This document shows positions 7,852-16,370 of a stretch of DNA of 64,000 nucleotides, one piece after another. The position numbers were made by a program, and so were the translations under genes. Origin of the DNA: Streptomyces flaveolus (GTDB taxonomy: Bacteria > Actinomycetota > Actinomycetes > Streptomycetales > Streptomycetaceae); contig NZ_BMRV01000018.1 of assembly GCF_014648815.1 (NCBI RefSeq), positions 1 through 64,000 on the forward strand, given 5' to 3'. Numbering within the stretch: the stretch's first letter is position 1; each line of letters opens with the position of its first letter. Under the pieces are notes generated by a model. The model saw nothing but the letters and a program-made list of their open reading frames with translations. It searched no databases and was not told where the DNA came from.

Positions 7852-9195
7852 TCAGGAAGCAACTGAAGCGCGCTCGTCCTCAAGACCGAGTTCGGGAGTG
7901 GGGCGGCGGAATCCTCTGGTGAGCCAGAGCAGGTAACCGCAGCCCGCCGCGAGCCACAGCAGGCCGATGGTGAGCGCGTCCGCACTCAGCCGGGTGATCA
8001 GGTAGACGGTGACACAGGCGCCGAGCGCCGGCGCGACGACGTACCCGAGGACACCACCGCCGCTGGTGTCGCGGTTGCGGAGGTGGAAGAGCACGACGCA
8101 CACGTTGACCGCGGTGAAGGCCGTGAACGCGCCGAAGTTGATGAACGACGTTGCGGTCTGCAGACCGATGTCCAGTCCGGTCAGGCACATGGCCCCCGTG
8201 AGGAGGAGACTGAGCACCGGTGTCTGCGTCCGGGGGTGCAGCGTGCCGAAGATCCGCCGGGGCAGGACGCCGTCCCGGCCCATGCTGTACAGCAGGCGGC
8301 TGGAGCTGAGCTGCACGGCGAGGCCCGAGGCGAACCCTCCGACGATGGCGGCCGTGTTCGTCCAGTCGGCGAAGGCCTGACCGCCGACCTGCACGGACAT
8401 CGTGTACCCGGCGATGTCCGGATTCGCGAACCGGCCGCCCGGGTGCACGAGTTGCATGATGTAGGCGACCGCGGCGAACAGCAGGCCGCCGATCGCGACG
8501 ACGAGGACGACGGCGCGGGGAATGGTGCGTCGCGCGTCACGCGTCTCCTCGGAGAGCGTGGTGACGGCGTCGAAGCCGAGGTAGGAGTAGGCGGCGACGG
8601 CGGCGGCGGCCGATATCCCGGTCAGTCCGCTGTCCGCGTTCCACAGCGGTGCCGTGTACGACTGCGGTCCGTGGTCCGTGAGGTGGACCAGGCAGCAGGC
8701 GACGAACAGCATTACCACGAACAACGCGAGCGCGGTCAGGAGCTTGTTGACCTGGTCGGCCAGCGAGATGCCGACGATGTTGACCAGAGTGGTCAGCCCG
8801 GCGTTCAGGAGCATCCACGCCCAGACCGGGACGGCCGGGAACTGTGCGTTGAGGTACACGGACTGGACGAGCCAGGCGACCATCGGCAGGAACAGGTAGT
8901 CCAGCAGGACCAGCCAGCCGACGAGGAACCCGGCCCGCCCGCCCAGCACTTTGCGGGCGTAGCCGTACGCCGACCCGGACACCGGGAAGTGCCGGGCCAT
9001 CTTGGCGTAGCTGAGGGCGGTGAGGCACATCGCCGCGGTGGCCACGAGGAACGCGGTCGGGGCGGTGCCCGCGCTGGCCGCGGCGATCACACCGAACAGC
9101 ACCATCACGAGACTGGGCGCCATGTAGGCGAGCCCGAAGGTCACCACGGAGGCCAGTGACAGCTTGGGGGCGAGCCCCGCGGAGGTCCTACTCAC
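7852..9195 (-). CDS. APC-family amino acid / amine permease
   Basis: A 447-residue APC permease with about 12 membrane segments. Segment 1 carries the family's unwound helix region ('LAYMAPSLVMVLFGVI'); 'GSAYGYARKVLG' and 'SYLGFDAVTTLSEET' are typical of the amino acid/polyamine/organocation family (the latter in segment 6). It probably imports an amino acid, amine or amide by proton or exchange coupling. The GTG start at 9195 overlaps the end of the nitrilase gene by 8 bases and has GGAGGG upstream, so the two are translationally coupled, suggesting the permease brings in the nitrilase-like enzyme's substrate. Likely repressed by the divergent TetR protein. Confidence 0.87.
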   Translation of the reverse strand: MSRTSAGLAPKLSLASVVTFGLAYMAPSLVMVLFGVIAAASAGTAPTAFLVATAAMCLTALSYAKMARHFPVSGSAYGYARKVLGGRAGFLVGWLVLLDYLFLPMVAWLVQSVYLNAQFPAVPVWAWMLLNAGLTTLVNIVGISLADQVNKLLTALALFVVMLFVACCLVHLTDHGPQSYTAPLWNADSGLTGISAAAAVAAYSYLGFDAVTTLSEETRDARRTIPRAVVLVVAIGGLLFAAVAYIMQLVHPGGRFANPDIAGYTMSVQVGGQAFADWTNTAAIVGGFASGLAVQLSSSRLLYSMGRDGVLPRRIFGTLHPRTQTPVLSLLLTGAMCLTGLDIGLQTATSFINFGAFTAFTAVNVCVVLFHLRNRDTSGGGVLGYVVAPALGACVTVYLITRLSADALTIGLLWLAAGCGYLLWLTRGFRRPTPELGLEDERASVAS

Positions 9196-10114
9196 GGCCG
9201 GCACCGCCCTCCGGGGCACTCCCGGCGGCGGGACGCAACGGGGCGGGCGTCCGAGGAGGAACGGCCGGACGCCAGGTGGCCGGGACGATGTAGCCGTTGT
9301 ACAGCGGCAGTTCGAGACGGCTGTCACCCTCCTGGAAGTGCTCCCACGGCCAGGAGTCACCGCTCGTCCCGTGGGAGCGGGCCGCCCCGACCCGGTCGAA
9401 GTCGACGACGCCGACGAAGGTGGCGTCCTCCATGCCGGCGGCCGGGATCCGGAAGTGCCCCTCGGGGTCGACCAGCAGGGTCCCGCCGTGGGCCGTCGGG
9501 GACGCGCCGTTGACGCTGGCCACCCATATCTGGTTGACAATGGCGTTCGCCTGGTTGAGGGGGATCTCCTGGATCCGGCCCGTCGTCGGGGTCTGGACCA
9601 GATTGATCACCAGATCGGCGCCCATCCACGCCAGGTGCCGGGTGACTTCCGGGTACCAGCTGTCGTAGCAGATCGACAGGCCCACCCTGCCGTGACCGGG
9701 TATGTCGAACACGACGAACTCGCGTCCGGGACGGAACGGTTCATAGGGGCGCCACGTGAAGATCTTCCGGTAGTGGGCGACCCGCTCTCCGTCCGGGTCG
9801 TAGACCACCGCGGTGTTGTGGACCGAACCGTCCTCCGCCCGCTCCAGGACCGTTCCGGGAACGAGCCAGATGCCCAGTTCGCGGGCCAGCTCGCCGAGCA
9901 TCCGGTCGCGCGGGCCGTCGAGCGGTTCCGCGTACAGGTCGACGGCCTCCTGCTCGGGCATCGAGTCCACGCCCAGCGAGCAGAGGTGCAGTTCCGGATA
10001 GACGACGAGCTGGGCGGCGTTGGGGGATCTCATGCGCCTGCGCAATCCGTCGGCGAAGTCGTCGAGGGATTCCGCGGGCGTCTGGACCAGGGCGATGCGT
10101 AGGCACCGGCTCAT
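9188..10114 (-). CDS. Carbon-nitrogen hydrolase (nitrilase superfamily)
   Basis: A 308-residue nitrilase-superfamily hydrolase with the complete catalytic set: Glu41 in 'VVYPELHL', Lys117 in 'HYRKIFTW' and Cys149 in 'GLSICYDSWYPE'. The second Glu expected after the Lys is likely in 'RPYEPFRPG'. Members hydrolyse amides, N-carbamoyl compounds or nitriles; aliphatic amidase or N-carbamoyl hydrolase activity is plausible but unproven. ATG 10114 lies 6 bases after AGGAG. It is the first gene of an operon with the overlapping APC permease and reads away from a TetR gene, with an inverted repeat between them. Confidence 0.88.
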   Translation of the reverse strand: MSRCLRIALVQTPAESLDDFADGLRRRMRSPNAAQLVVYPELHLCSLGVDSMPEQEAVDLYAEPLDGPRDRMLGELARELGIWLVPGTVLERAEDGSVHNTAVVYDPDGERVAHYRKIFTWRPYEPFRPGREFVVFDIPGHGRVGLSICYDSWYPEVTRHLAWMGADLVINLVQTPTTGRIQEIPLNQANAIVNQIWVASVNGASPTAHGGTLLVDPEGHFRIPAAGMEDATFVGVVDFDRVGAARSHGTSGDSWPWEHFQEGDSRLELPLYNGYIVPATWRPAVPPRTPAPLRPAAGSAPEGGAGRE

Positions 10115-10235
10115 GAGGGCTCCTGAGTTGACGGACGGGCCGTGTCGGAAACGCACAGGTACGGCCATCCACGGCCGAGCCCGTCGGGCGGGGTCGGCGG
10201 CGGTGTGGCCTGCGACACGGAACCTGATCCGCCAT

Positions 10236-10262
10236 ACTGTTGTCAACGGCGTTGGCAACAGT
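10236..10262. promoter_or_regulatory. Inverted repeat, probable TetR operator
   Basis: Arms ACTGTTGTCAAC (10236-10247) and GTTGGCAACAGT (10251-10262) pair at 11 of 12 positions around GGC. It lies between the divergent nitrilase (start 10114) and TetR (start 10320) genes, where an autoregulatory operator is expected. Confidence 0.75.
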
Positions 10263-10319
10263 GATTCCGTCCCGTTGGTAAGGTCGTCACCCGGCCCCCG
10301 ACCGAGAAGACCGAACCTC

Positions 10320-11063
10320 ATGGCGAAGAACACGGCACCCAAGGCCCCGGCGGACGCCAGGACGGGCGCCGCCCGCAGGACCGGCCCGCGCCAGCGAAGG
10401 AGCGTGCGGCGGGAAGCCGCCGTGAACGCCGCGTTCCAGCTCGCCGAGCGGGAGGGCACGGCCGGCCTGACCATGCGCAGGCTGGCCCAGGAGCTCGACG
10501 TGGACGTCTCCATCCTCTACCGGCTCTTCCGCGACAAGGACGAACTCGTCCTCGCGCTGTGCGAGCGGACGATCGAGATCGAACTCGACGAGATCGGCGA
10601 CATCCCCGAGGGGGAAGCCTGGCAGGACACCCTGCGCCGCATCGCCGACGTCACCTGGTCCTGCCAGAACCGTTTTCCGGCCATCACCCTGCTCAGCTTC
10701 GCCCGCACCACCGGCGGGCCCGCCGAGCACCGCATGGTGGAGCTTCTACTCTCCGCCTTCGAACGCGCCGGCCTGCCCCCGGCCCGGGCCGTCCTGTTCT
10801 ACCGCGCCTTCATCGACACCGCCCTCGGCCTCTGCGCCCACTCCGCCTCGCTCAGCTCACTCGCTCCCGAGGACCGCGAGAAGGACGACTCGGCCTGGAC
10901 CCGCGTCTACTCCCACCTGCCCGAGCGCCAGTACCCGGCGACCGCGAAGCACATCGACGACCTGACCGCCGTGACCCAGAAGGCGATCTACAACTGCGCC
11001 GTCGAAGCGATCCTCTCGGCCGCCGAACGCACCGCGGCCGAGCACGCGGCGGTCGTCCGCTGA
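10320..11063 (+). CDS. TetR-family regulator (C-terminal TetR_C_33-like)
   Basis: A 247-residue TetR-family repressor. After a basic N-terminal tail, residues about 29-75 form the helix-turn-helix: 'AVNAAFQLAEREGTAGLTM' then 'LAQELDVDVSILYRLFRDKDEL'. The remaining ~170 helical residues form the ligand and dimer domain. It is longer than usual because of the 30-residue basic leader. Divergent from the nitrilase/APC pair and separated by an inverted repeat, it most likely represses that pair and itself, with the imported substrate as inducer. This is inferred from arrangement. ATG 10320 has only a weak upstream site. Confidence 0.87.
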   Translation: MAKNTAPKAPADARTGAARRTGPRQRRSVRREAAVNAAFQLAEREGTAGLTMRRLAQELDVDVSILYRLFRDKDELVLALCERTIEIELDEIGDIPEGEAWQDTLRRIADVTWSCQNRFPAITLLSFARTTGGPAEHRMVELLLSAFERAGLPPARAVLFYRAFIDTALGLCAHSASLSSLAPEDREKDDSAWTRVYSHLPERQYPATAKHIDDLTAVTQKAIYNCAVEAILSAAERTAAEHAAVVR

Positions 11064-11212
11064 CCACGCGCCGACGGACCGGCGCCCCTCCCCCGGGTTG
11101 CCGGCGGCTGCGAACGGTGCCCTGATGGAACGAGGGGGAAACCGTTGGTGTCGAGTGTGCCGACGGGCGGCCCACCGGCCCGTCGTGCGCCCTTCTGCCG
11201 AAAGGGTTGCCG

Positions 11213-12442
11213 ATGACCACCCTGCTGACCGGCGCCACCGTATGGGACGGGCTGAGCGACGCACCCGCCGGAGTCCGCGACGTCCTGGTCGAGAAGGGCC
11301 GGATCACCGAGATCGCCGAGGAGATCCCCCGGCCCTTCGCCGCCGTGGTGATCGACCTGGCCGGGCACACGGTGACCCCCGGGTTCATGGACTGCCACAC
11401 CCACGTCACCGTCACCCCGGCGATCTTCCCGGTCCTGACCCGCTCGGCCGCGGCGACCGCGCTGGCGACGATCCCGGTGCTGCGGGCGATGCTGCTCAAC
11501 GGCTTCACCACGATCCGGGACCTGATGACCGCCGATGCCGGGTACAACACCGTCGATCTGCGCGACGCGATCGCCGCGGGGCTGATCGAGGGCCCGCGCA
11601 TGCTGGTGGCCCCGCACCTGATCTCCGCACGCGGCGGGCACGGCGACTTCTCAGGGGTGCTGGCCGGCGAGTACCAGGGCCGGCACCGGCTCCTGGAACT
11701 GGCCTCGGCCGACGGCCGCGACGAGATCCGCAGCCGGGTCCGCACCGAGATCCGCGCCGGCGCCGACTGGATCAAGTTCGGCGCCACCGGCGGGTTCTCC
11801 AGCCCCTCCGACGACCCTGGGCAGACCACGTACAGCCAGGAGGAGATGGACGTCCTGGTGGCGACCGCGCGGGACCTGGGCCGCCACGCGACCCCGCACT
11901 GCTACGGCGACGAGGGGGTGCGCCGCGCGGTGCACGCCGGGGTGCGCAGCATCGAGCACGGCAACCTCGCCACCGCCGACACACTGCAACTCATGACCGA
12001 CAAGGGTGTCTACCTGGTGCCGACCCAGTTCACCACCCTCGACGACGCCCGCCACGTCGACGACGACGCCTTCTGGGCGAACCAGCCCGCCGTCAAACGC
12101 CACAAGTACAGGATCCATCAGAAGGCCCTGCTGGACGGCGCGGACCACGTCGCGGACTCCGACGTCAAGATCGCCTTCGGCACCGACGCCGGCATGTTCC
12201 CCCACGCGGAGAACTGGAAGGAGTTCCCCACCATGGTCTCCACCGGCATCACACCGGCCCGCGCCCTCAAATCCGCGACCAGTGTCGCCGCCGAGTTGCT
12301 CGAACTCGACGACCTCGGCGTGCTCGCGCCGGGCCGGACCGCCGACATCGTCGCCATGCCCGGCGACCCGTTCACCGACATCGGGATCACCGGCAAGGTC
12401 GACTTCGTGATGAAAGAAGGCGCCGTCCACAAGCACCCATGA
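11213..12442 (+). CDS. Metal-dependent amidohydrolase (prolidase/imidazolonepropionase-like)
   Basis: A 409-residue amidohydrolase-superfamily enzyme. Metal ligands are visible: His62 and His64 in 'MDCHTHVTV', Lys in 'WIKFGATGG' (the lysine carbamylated in relatives), His in 'TPHCYGDEG' and 'SIEHGN', and Asp in 'AFGTDAGMF'. This pattern fits the Xaa-Pro dipeptidase / Arg-carboxypeptidase-like subgroup that hydrolyses cyclic or peptide-like amides. The precise substrate is unknown. ATG 11213 has GAAAGGG upstream. It follows the TetR gene on the same strand after 149 bases and could share its regulation. Confidence 0.85.
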   Translation: MTTLLTGATVWDGLSDAPAGVRDVLVEKGRITEIAEEIPRPFAAVVIDLAGHTVTPGFMDCHTHVTVTPAIFPVLTRSAAATALATIPVLRAMLLNGFTTIRDLMTADAGYNTVDLRDAIAAGLIEGPRMLVAPHLISARGGHGDFSGVLAGEYQGRHRLLELASADGRDEIRSRVRTEIRAGADWIKFGATGGFSSPSDDPGQTTYSQEEMDVLVATARDLGRHATPHCYGDEGVRRAVHAGVRSIEHGNLATADTLQLMTDKGVYLVPTQFTTLDDARHVDDDAFWANQPAVKRHKYRIHQKALLDGADHVADSDVKIAFGTDAGMFPHAENWKEFPTMVSTGITPARALKSATSVAAELLELDDLGVLAPGRTADIVAMPGDPFTDIGITGKVDFVMKEGAVHKHP

Positions 12443-12457
12443 GCGGGAGGGGATGGG

Positions 12458-13560
12458 TCAGCGGTGGCGGGCGAGGGCGTCGTAGTGCTGCTGGAGGGCC
12501 GGGGAGAGGGCGACCCGGTCGTCCTCCAGCAGGTTGCGGGCCATCTTCCGGGCGGCGGGCTCGCCTCGGTCGAACGCCTGGGCGATGTGCTGGGCGTGGG
12601 AGGGCTGGAGGCTCTCGCCGAAGGGTGCCTCGTAGGGGTCGGTGACGCATTCGATCAGGCAGTGACCCTCGGTCGCCATGGCTTCGGCGAACACCTCGGC
12701 GGCCTGCGCGGGGTCGTCGACGCGGAAAGCCTTCAGGCCGCAGGCGCGGGCGACGGCGGCGAAGTCGACGGGGTGCAGTGCGCAGCCCGACTGGGGGTTG
12801 CCGAGCAGAGCGGTCTGTTCCCACACCTCCAGGGCCAGGGAGTCGTTGCGCAGGACGACGACCTTGACGGGCAGGTCGTACTGGGCGAGGGTGGCCAGCT
12901 CGCCCAAGCCCATGCTCATCGAGCCGTCACCGGTGAACGCGACGACCGGCCGGTCGGGGTGGGCGCACTGGGCTCCGATGGCGTAGGGCAGGGCGGAGCC
13001 CATGCTGCACAGGGTGCCGGAGAAGGAGTAGTGCATGCCCTTGCGCAGCCGCAGGCGGCCGCCCACGCGGTGACCGTGCCGGCGTCTCCGGTGACGATCG
13101 CCCGGTCGGGGAGCGCCTTGGACAGTTCCCAGGTCACCACCTGCGGCCGCATGGGGGTGCCGGAGCTTGCGGCCTGTTCGCCGATCAGCTCCCACCACCG
13201 CCGGTAGGTTTCCTGCGCGGTGTCGAGGAACGACCGGTCGGTCTTGCGTTCCAGCAGCGGCAGGAGGCGCTCCAGCACGCCCTGGGCGTGGCCGACGAGG
13301 CCGACCTCGACGGGGTAGCGCATGCCGATACGGTCCGCGTTGAGGTCGATCTGCACCCCGCGGGCCTGGCCCGGCTCGGGCCAGAACTCGTAGTAGGGGG
13401 TGGAGGAGCCGACGATGAGGAACCCGTCGCAGGTCTCGAACGCCTCGTGGGAGGCGGGGGTGCCGATGAGCCCCATGCCACCGGTCGTGTAGGCGCCGCG
13501 GACAGGACGGTGGTCCACAACACCAGCATCCTTCGCGACGGGAGCTGCGGAAGCACACCG
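12458..13560 (-). pseudogene. Decayed thiamine-diphosphate enzyme (pyruvate oxidase-like)
   Basis: Two frames give one acetolactate synthase/pyruvate oxidase-type protein. The upstream frame has the middle domain ('YTTGGMGLIGT', 'ARGVQIDLNADRIGMRYPVE') up to 'VTGDAGTVTAW'. The downstream frame resumes at 'RLRLRKGMHYSFSG' and holds the ThDP motif 'FTGDGSMSMGLGEL...NDSLAL'. The join at about 13060 needs one extra base, so a single-base deletion is the simplest cause. The N-terminal ~190 residues with the catalytic Glu are absent upstream of about 13560 (approximate limit). The gene is therefore both truncated and frameshifted and should be non-functional. Confidence 0.85.
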
Positions 13561-13678
13561 ACGACAGCCGGGACCCGGTGCTCGGCGTCCGTGCCGGCAA
13601 GACCTTTCGCTTCTCCCGCGCCCTGCCTCCCCCACTTCCTCGCCCAGCCGATCCTCATCAGCCACCACCGGCGATCGG

Positions 13679-14917
13679 TCAACAGCCGGGCCCCTGGTCC
13701 TGTTGGAGTTCCACCAGCATGAGGGCGGCCGAAACGCTCGTCGGGTCGTGGTCGAGGGGGCGCGGCAGCATGGTGCGGGCCTTGGCGAGGCGCCGGTCGA
13801 TGGTGTTGCGGTGGGCGAACAGCCGGTCCGCGGTTCTGGAGACACTGTAGCCCTCGGCAACGTACGTGCGTACCGTGCGCTGCAGGATCGGGTCCGCGGT
13901 CGCCAGGTCGCCGAGCGTGCGGGCTACGAACTCATCGGCCTGGTTCAGGTCGGCTGTGAGCAGGTCGACGAGGTGCACATCCTCGTAACGGACGACCTGT
14001 CGCGGTGATCCGACTCGGGCAAGAAGGCGTTGTGCCGCGGCAGCGTCCAGGTGGCTCTGCCGGAAACCCGAGAGGCCTGATCCGGGGCGTCCGAGCGTCG
14101 CGCGTACGCCAGGGGTCTTCTCCAGGATGTGCAGAACATCAGCCGTCGGCGGCACCTCGGCAACGGGCAGCCACAGCCAGAGCGCGGACGTGTTCGGCGG
14201 CAGGGTCAGGCGGCGGGTTGCACCGCACGTCCACATGACGCACTCTGCGGCTCGCTCTAGCTCATGCGCATCGACCGGCGAATCGACCCACAGGACAGCC
14301 GCGACGTGATGCCCCGCCAGCGGATAACCGAGCTGCTCCTCCGCACGGGCGCGGCTGATACGCGCGCCCTGGAGCAGCAACTGGACCGTCGTGTGACGCT
14401 GTGCTTGGGCGCCGAAGCCCATTTCCGCGCGGATTTCGTCGGCGTAGGTCCCGACCGCGGCGATGGAGTCGTCGATGTAGGTCGTCAGCGAGTTGGCGGA
14501 CACCTCTATCAGTTCGCGCAGCTCATCGCGGTCGTCGGTCACGGCGAAGCACTGGTCGACCCACAGCCCCCACCCGACCCTCTGGGCGGCACGCCAGGAC
14601 CCGAGTTCGTTCAGGTCCATGCCGCGCAGCACCAGGTCCCTGGCGATGATCAGCATCTCGCGGTCCCTGGCCGGGGCCACCCGGCGGCCGGGTTCCCGCA
14701 TGTTGGACACGAGCCAATGCGTCATGTTGGCCTTGCAGAGGCGCCGGTCCGCCTCCGACAGCACAGGATCGTCGACGTACGCGCGCTGCCGCGCCTCGCG
14801 CTGCGATGCCCGCCACACCTGGTCGACGACCTCGTCCGGCACCGGCAGCCGGCTCTCGGCGACTTGCCGGATCAGCTCGCACACCCGCTCGGACGGGTCG
14901 GGCCACAGCATCTTCAT
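13679..14917 (-). CDS. PucR/CdaR-type transcriptional regulator
   Basis: A 412-residue regulator. Its C-terminal ~60 residues ('LQRTVRTYVAEGYSVSRTADRLFAHRNTIDRRLAKAR') form the PucR-type helix-turn-helix. The central part ('GYPLAGHHVAAVLWVDSP...VGSPRQVVRYEDV') resembles the GGDEF-like CdaR domain of the same family, and the N-terminal part is the helical sensor region. Relatives control purine, sugar-acid or amino acid catabolism. The start is uncertain: ATG 14917 lacks a clear ribosome site and in-frame codons exist upstream. It is divergent from the imine reductase gene, which may be a target. Confidence 0.83.
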   Translation of the reverse strand: MKMLWPDPSERVCELIRQVAESRLPVPDEVVDQVWRASQREARQRAYVDDPVLSEADRRLCKANMTHWLVSNMREPGRRVAPARDREMLIIARDLVLRGMDLNELGSWRAAQRVGWGLWVDQCFAVTDDRDELRELIEVSANSLTTYIDDSIAAVGTYADEIRAEMGFGAQAQRHTTVQLLLQGARISRARAEEQLGYPLAGHHVAAVLWVDSPVDAHELERAAECVMWTCGATRRLTLPPNTSALWLWLPVAEVPPTADVLHILEKTPGVRATLGRPGSGLSGFRQSHLDAAAAQRLLARVGSPRQVVRYEDVHLVDLLTADLNQADEFVARTLGDLATADPILQRTVRTYVAEGYSVSRTADRLFAHRNTIDRRLAKARTMLPRPLDHDPTSVSAALMLVELQQDQGPGC

Positions 14918-15256
14918 GCACCGCGATCGTAGGCGTGGAAGGGAAGGGGGCACAGTGCCCGGCCCCAACCGGATGCCGCAAGGTGCGAAATACACCACGT
15001 CCTCCTCGAACCTGCGCTGACGTGCCCTGGCCGGACGGCGGTCCCAGCCATCAAGGTCAAAGCAGAAGGAGCCGTCCCGACCGGTCGGTCTGCGTTTCCC
15101 CGGTGGTGCCGTAACCCGTCGCCGTCGGTATGCGCCTCGCATCGCGCCGGGTGGTCGCGCCGGTGTGCGGGACGCCGACGACGTGGGCCAGAGGTGCGCG
15201 CGCCCCGCCGACCGGAAGTGACGAGCGACTTGGCAGCCATCGAGAGGAACAGGTTC
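14918..15256. other. Divergent promoter region
   Basis: 339 bases between the PucR-type regulator and the imine reductase. It must contain both promoters; no convincing gene or strong inverted repeat is seen. Confidence 0.45.
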
Positions 15257-16150
15257 ATGGGCAGCACGAAGAAGTACGACGTTCTGGTCATCGGCTGCGG
15301 GCTGATGGGCTCCGCACTCGCGCGCACCCTCGCCGGACGGGGCTATTCCGTAGCCGCGTGGAACCGCTCGCCACACCGGGCGCTCGCGCTCGCCGAGTCC
15401 GGCGTCTCGCCCGTGGATTCCCCCGTCGAAGCGGTGCCAGCGGCGAGAATCTGCATCGCCTGCACCAACACCTACGAGAGCACGCGCTCGGCGCTCCAGC
15501 CGGTCACCGACTGGGACACCACCACCTTGGTCAACCTCGGCAGCGGGTCGGCCGACGAGGCCGAGGAAATGGCGCGCTGGGCCGGCGAGCGAGGCGCCGC
15601 CTACCTCGACGGGTTCATCGGCTCCTACCCCAAGGACATCGGCTCTCCCCACGGAATGGTCGCCGTGTCCGGCCCTGCCGCGCTCTGGGAGGAGCACCAG
15701 GACGTCTTCATGAGCCTCGGGGGCGCCTCGCAGCACCTCTCCGACGAGGTGCGCGGCGCCGGAGTGCTGGAGGGGAGCATGGTCGGCACGTTCTTCATCG
15801 CGGCCCTGAGCGCCTACGTCGAGGCGGCGACCTACGCGATCGATCAGGGCCTGACCCCCAAGGCGTTGGCCTCGACGACGGCGCAGGTGATCTCCCTGCT
15901 GGAGGCGGTGGCGCCGGAGACGGCGGAGGCGATCGCGCACGACTCCCACGAGACCGACCAAGCGACGCTGAAGACCTTCGCCGAGGGTGCCCGCGCCACG
16001 CTGACCGCCATGCGTGCCGCGGGTTACAGCGCCCGGGTGGTCGGGGCGGTCGTCGAGAACCTCGAACTCGCCGAGCGGTCCGGGTTCGCCGGACTCGCGT
16101 TCTCCGCGCAGAGCAAGGTCCTCACCGACACCGGGCGGGCAGCCGGGTGA
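15257..16150 (+). CDS. Imine-reductase-like NAD(P)-dependent oxidoreductase
   Basis: A 297-residue protein of the 6-phosphogluconate dehydrogenase/3-hydroxyisobutyrate dehydrogenase fold. The Rossmann motif is 'VIGCGLMGSALARTLAGRG' (residues 10-28), followed by 'AAWNRSP' with an Arg suited to NADP. 'LDGFIGSYPKDIGSPHGMVAVSGP' region and the helical C-terminal dimer domain match NADPH-dependent imine reductases, which reduce cyclic or condensed imines; many occur in Streptomyces secondary loci. ATG 15257 follows GAGAGGAACAGG. Natural substrate is unknown. It may be controlled by the divergent PucR-type regulator. Confidence 0.85.
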   Translation: MGSTKKYDVLVIGCGLMGSALARTLAGRGYSVAAWNRSPHRALALAESGVSPVDSPVEAVPAARICIACTNTYESTRSALQPVTDWDTTTLVNLGSGSADEAEEMARWAGERGAAYLDGFIGSYPKDIGSPHGMVAVSGPAALWEEHQDVFMSLGGASQHLSDEVRGAGVLEGSMVGTFFIAALSAYVEAATYAIDQGLTPKALASTTAQVISLLEAVAPETAEAIAHDSHETDQATLKTFAEGARATLTAMRAAGYSARVVGAVVENLELAERSGFAGLAFSAQSKVLTDTGRAAG

Positions 16151-16370
16151 GGGCACGCCCGACGCAGTTCCTCCCCTGGCTGCTGGTGACGCGCTTACGC
16201 CCAGCGGCGGTGCCGCGGCGCACTGTGTACCACAGCCGCCCGCACCGGCAACGGCCCTGGCGTTGCCACGGCAGAGCCGTGCCCCGCACGTCGAGACCCA
16301 CCCTCACACGCCGCCGGCACCGGGCTCTGCCCGAGGCGACGGTCCTCATCTCGCACGGGAGTGAATCACG

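Noticed and set aside
13679..16156. Very long minus-strand open frame extending the PucR-type gene to 825 codons
   Set aside because: The part above 14917 is antisense to the imine reductase, is Arg/Gly-rich and has no family similarity; it is a GC-bias shadow.
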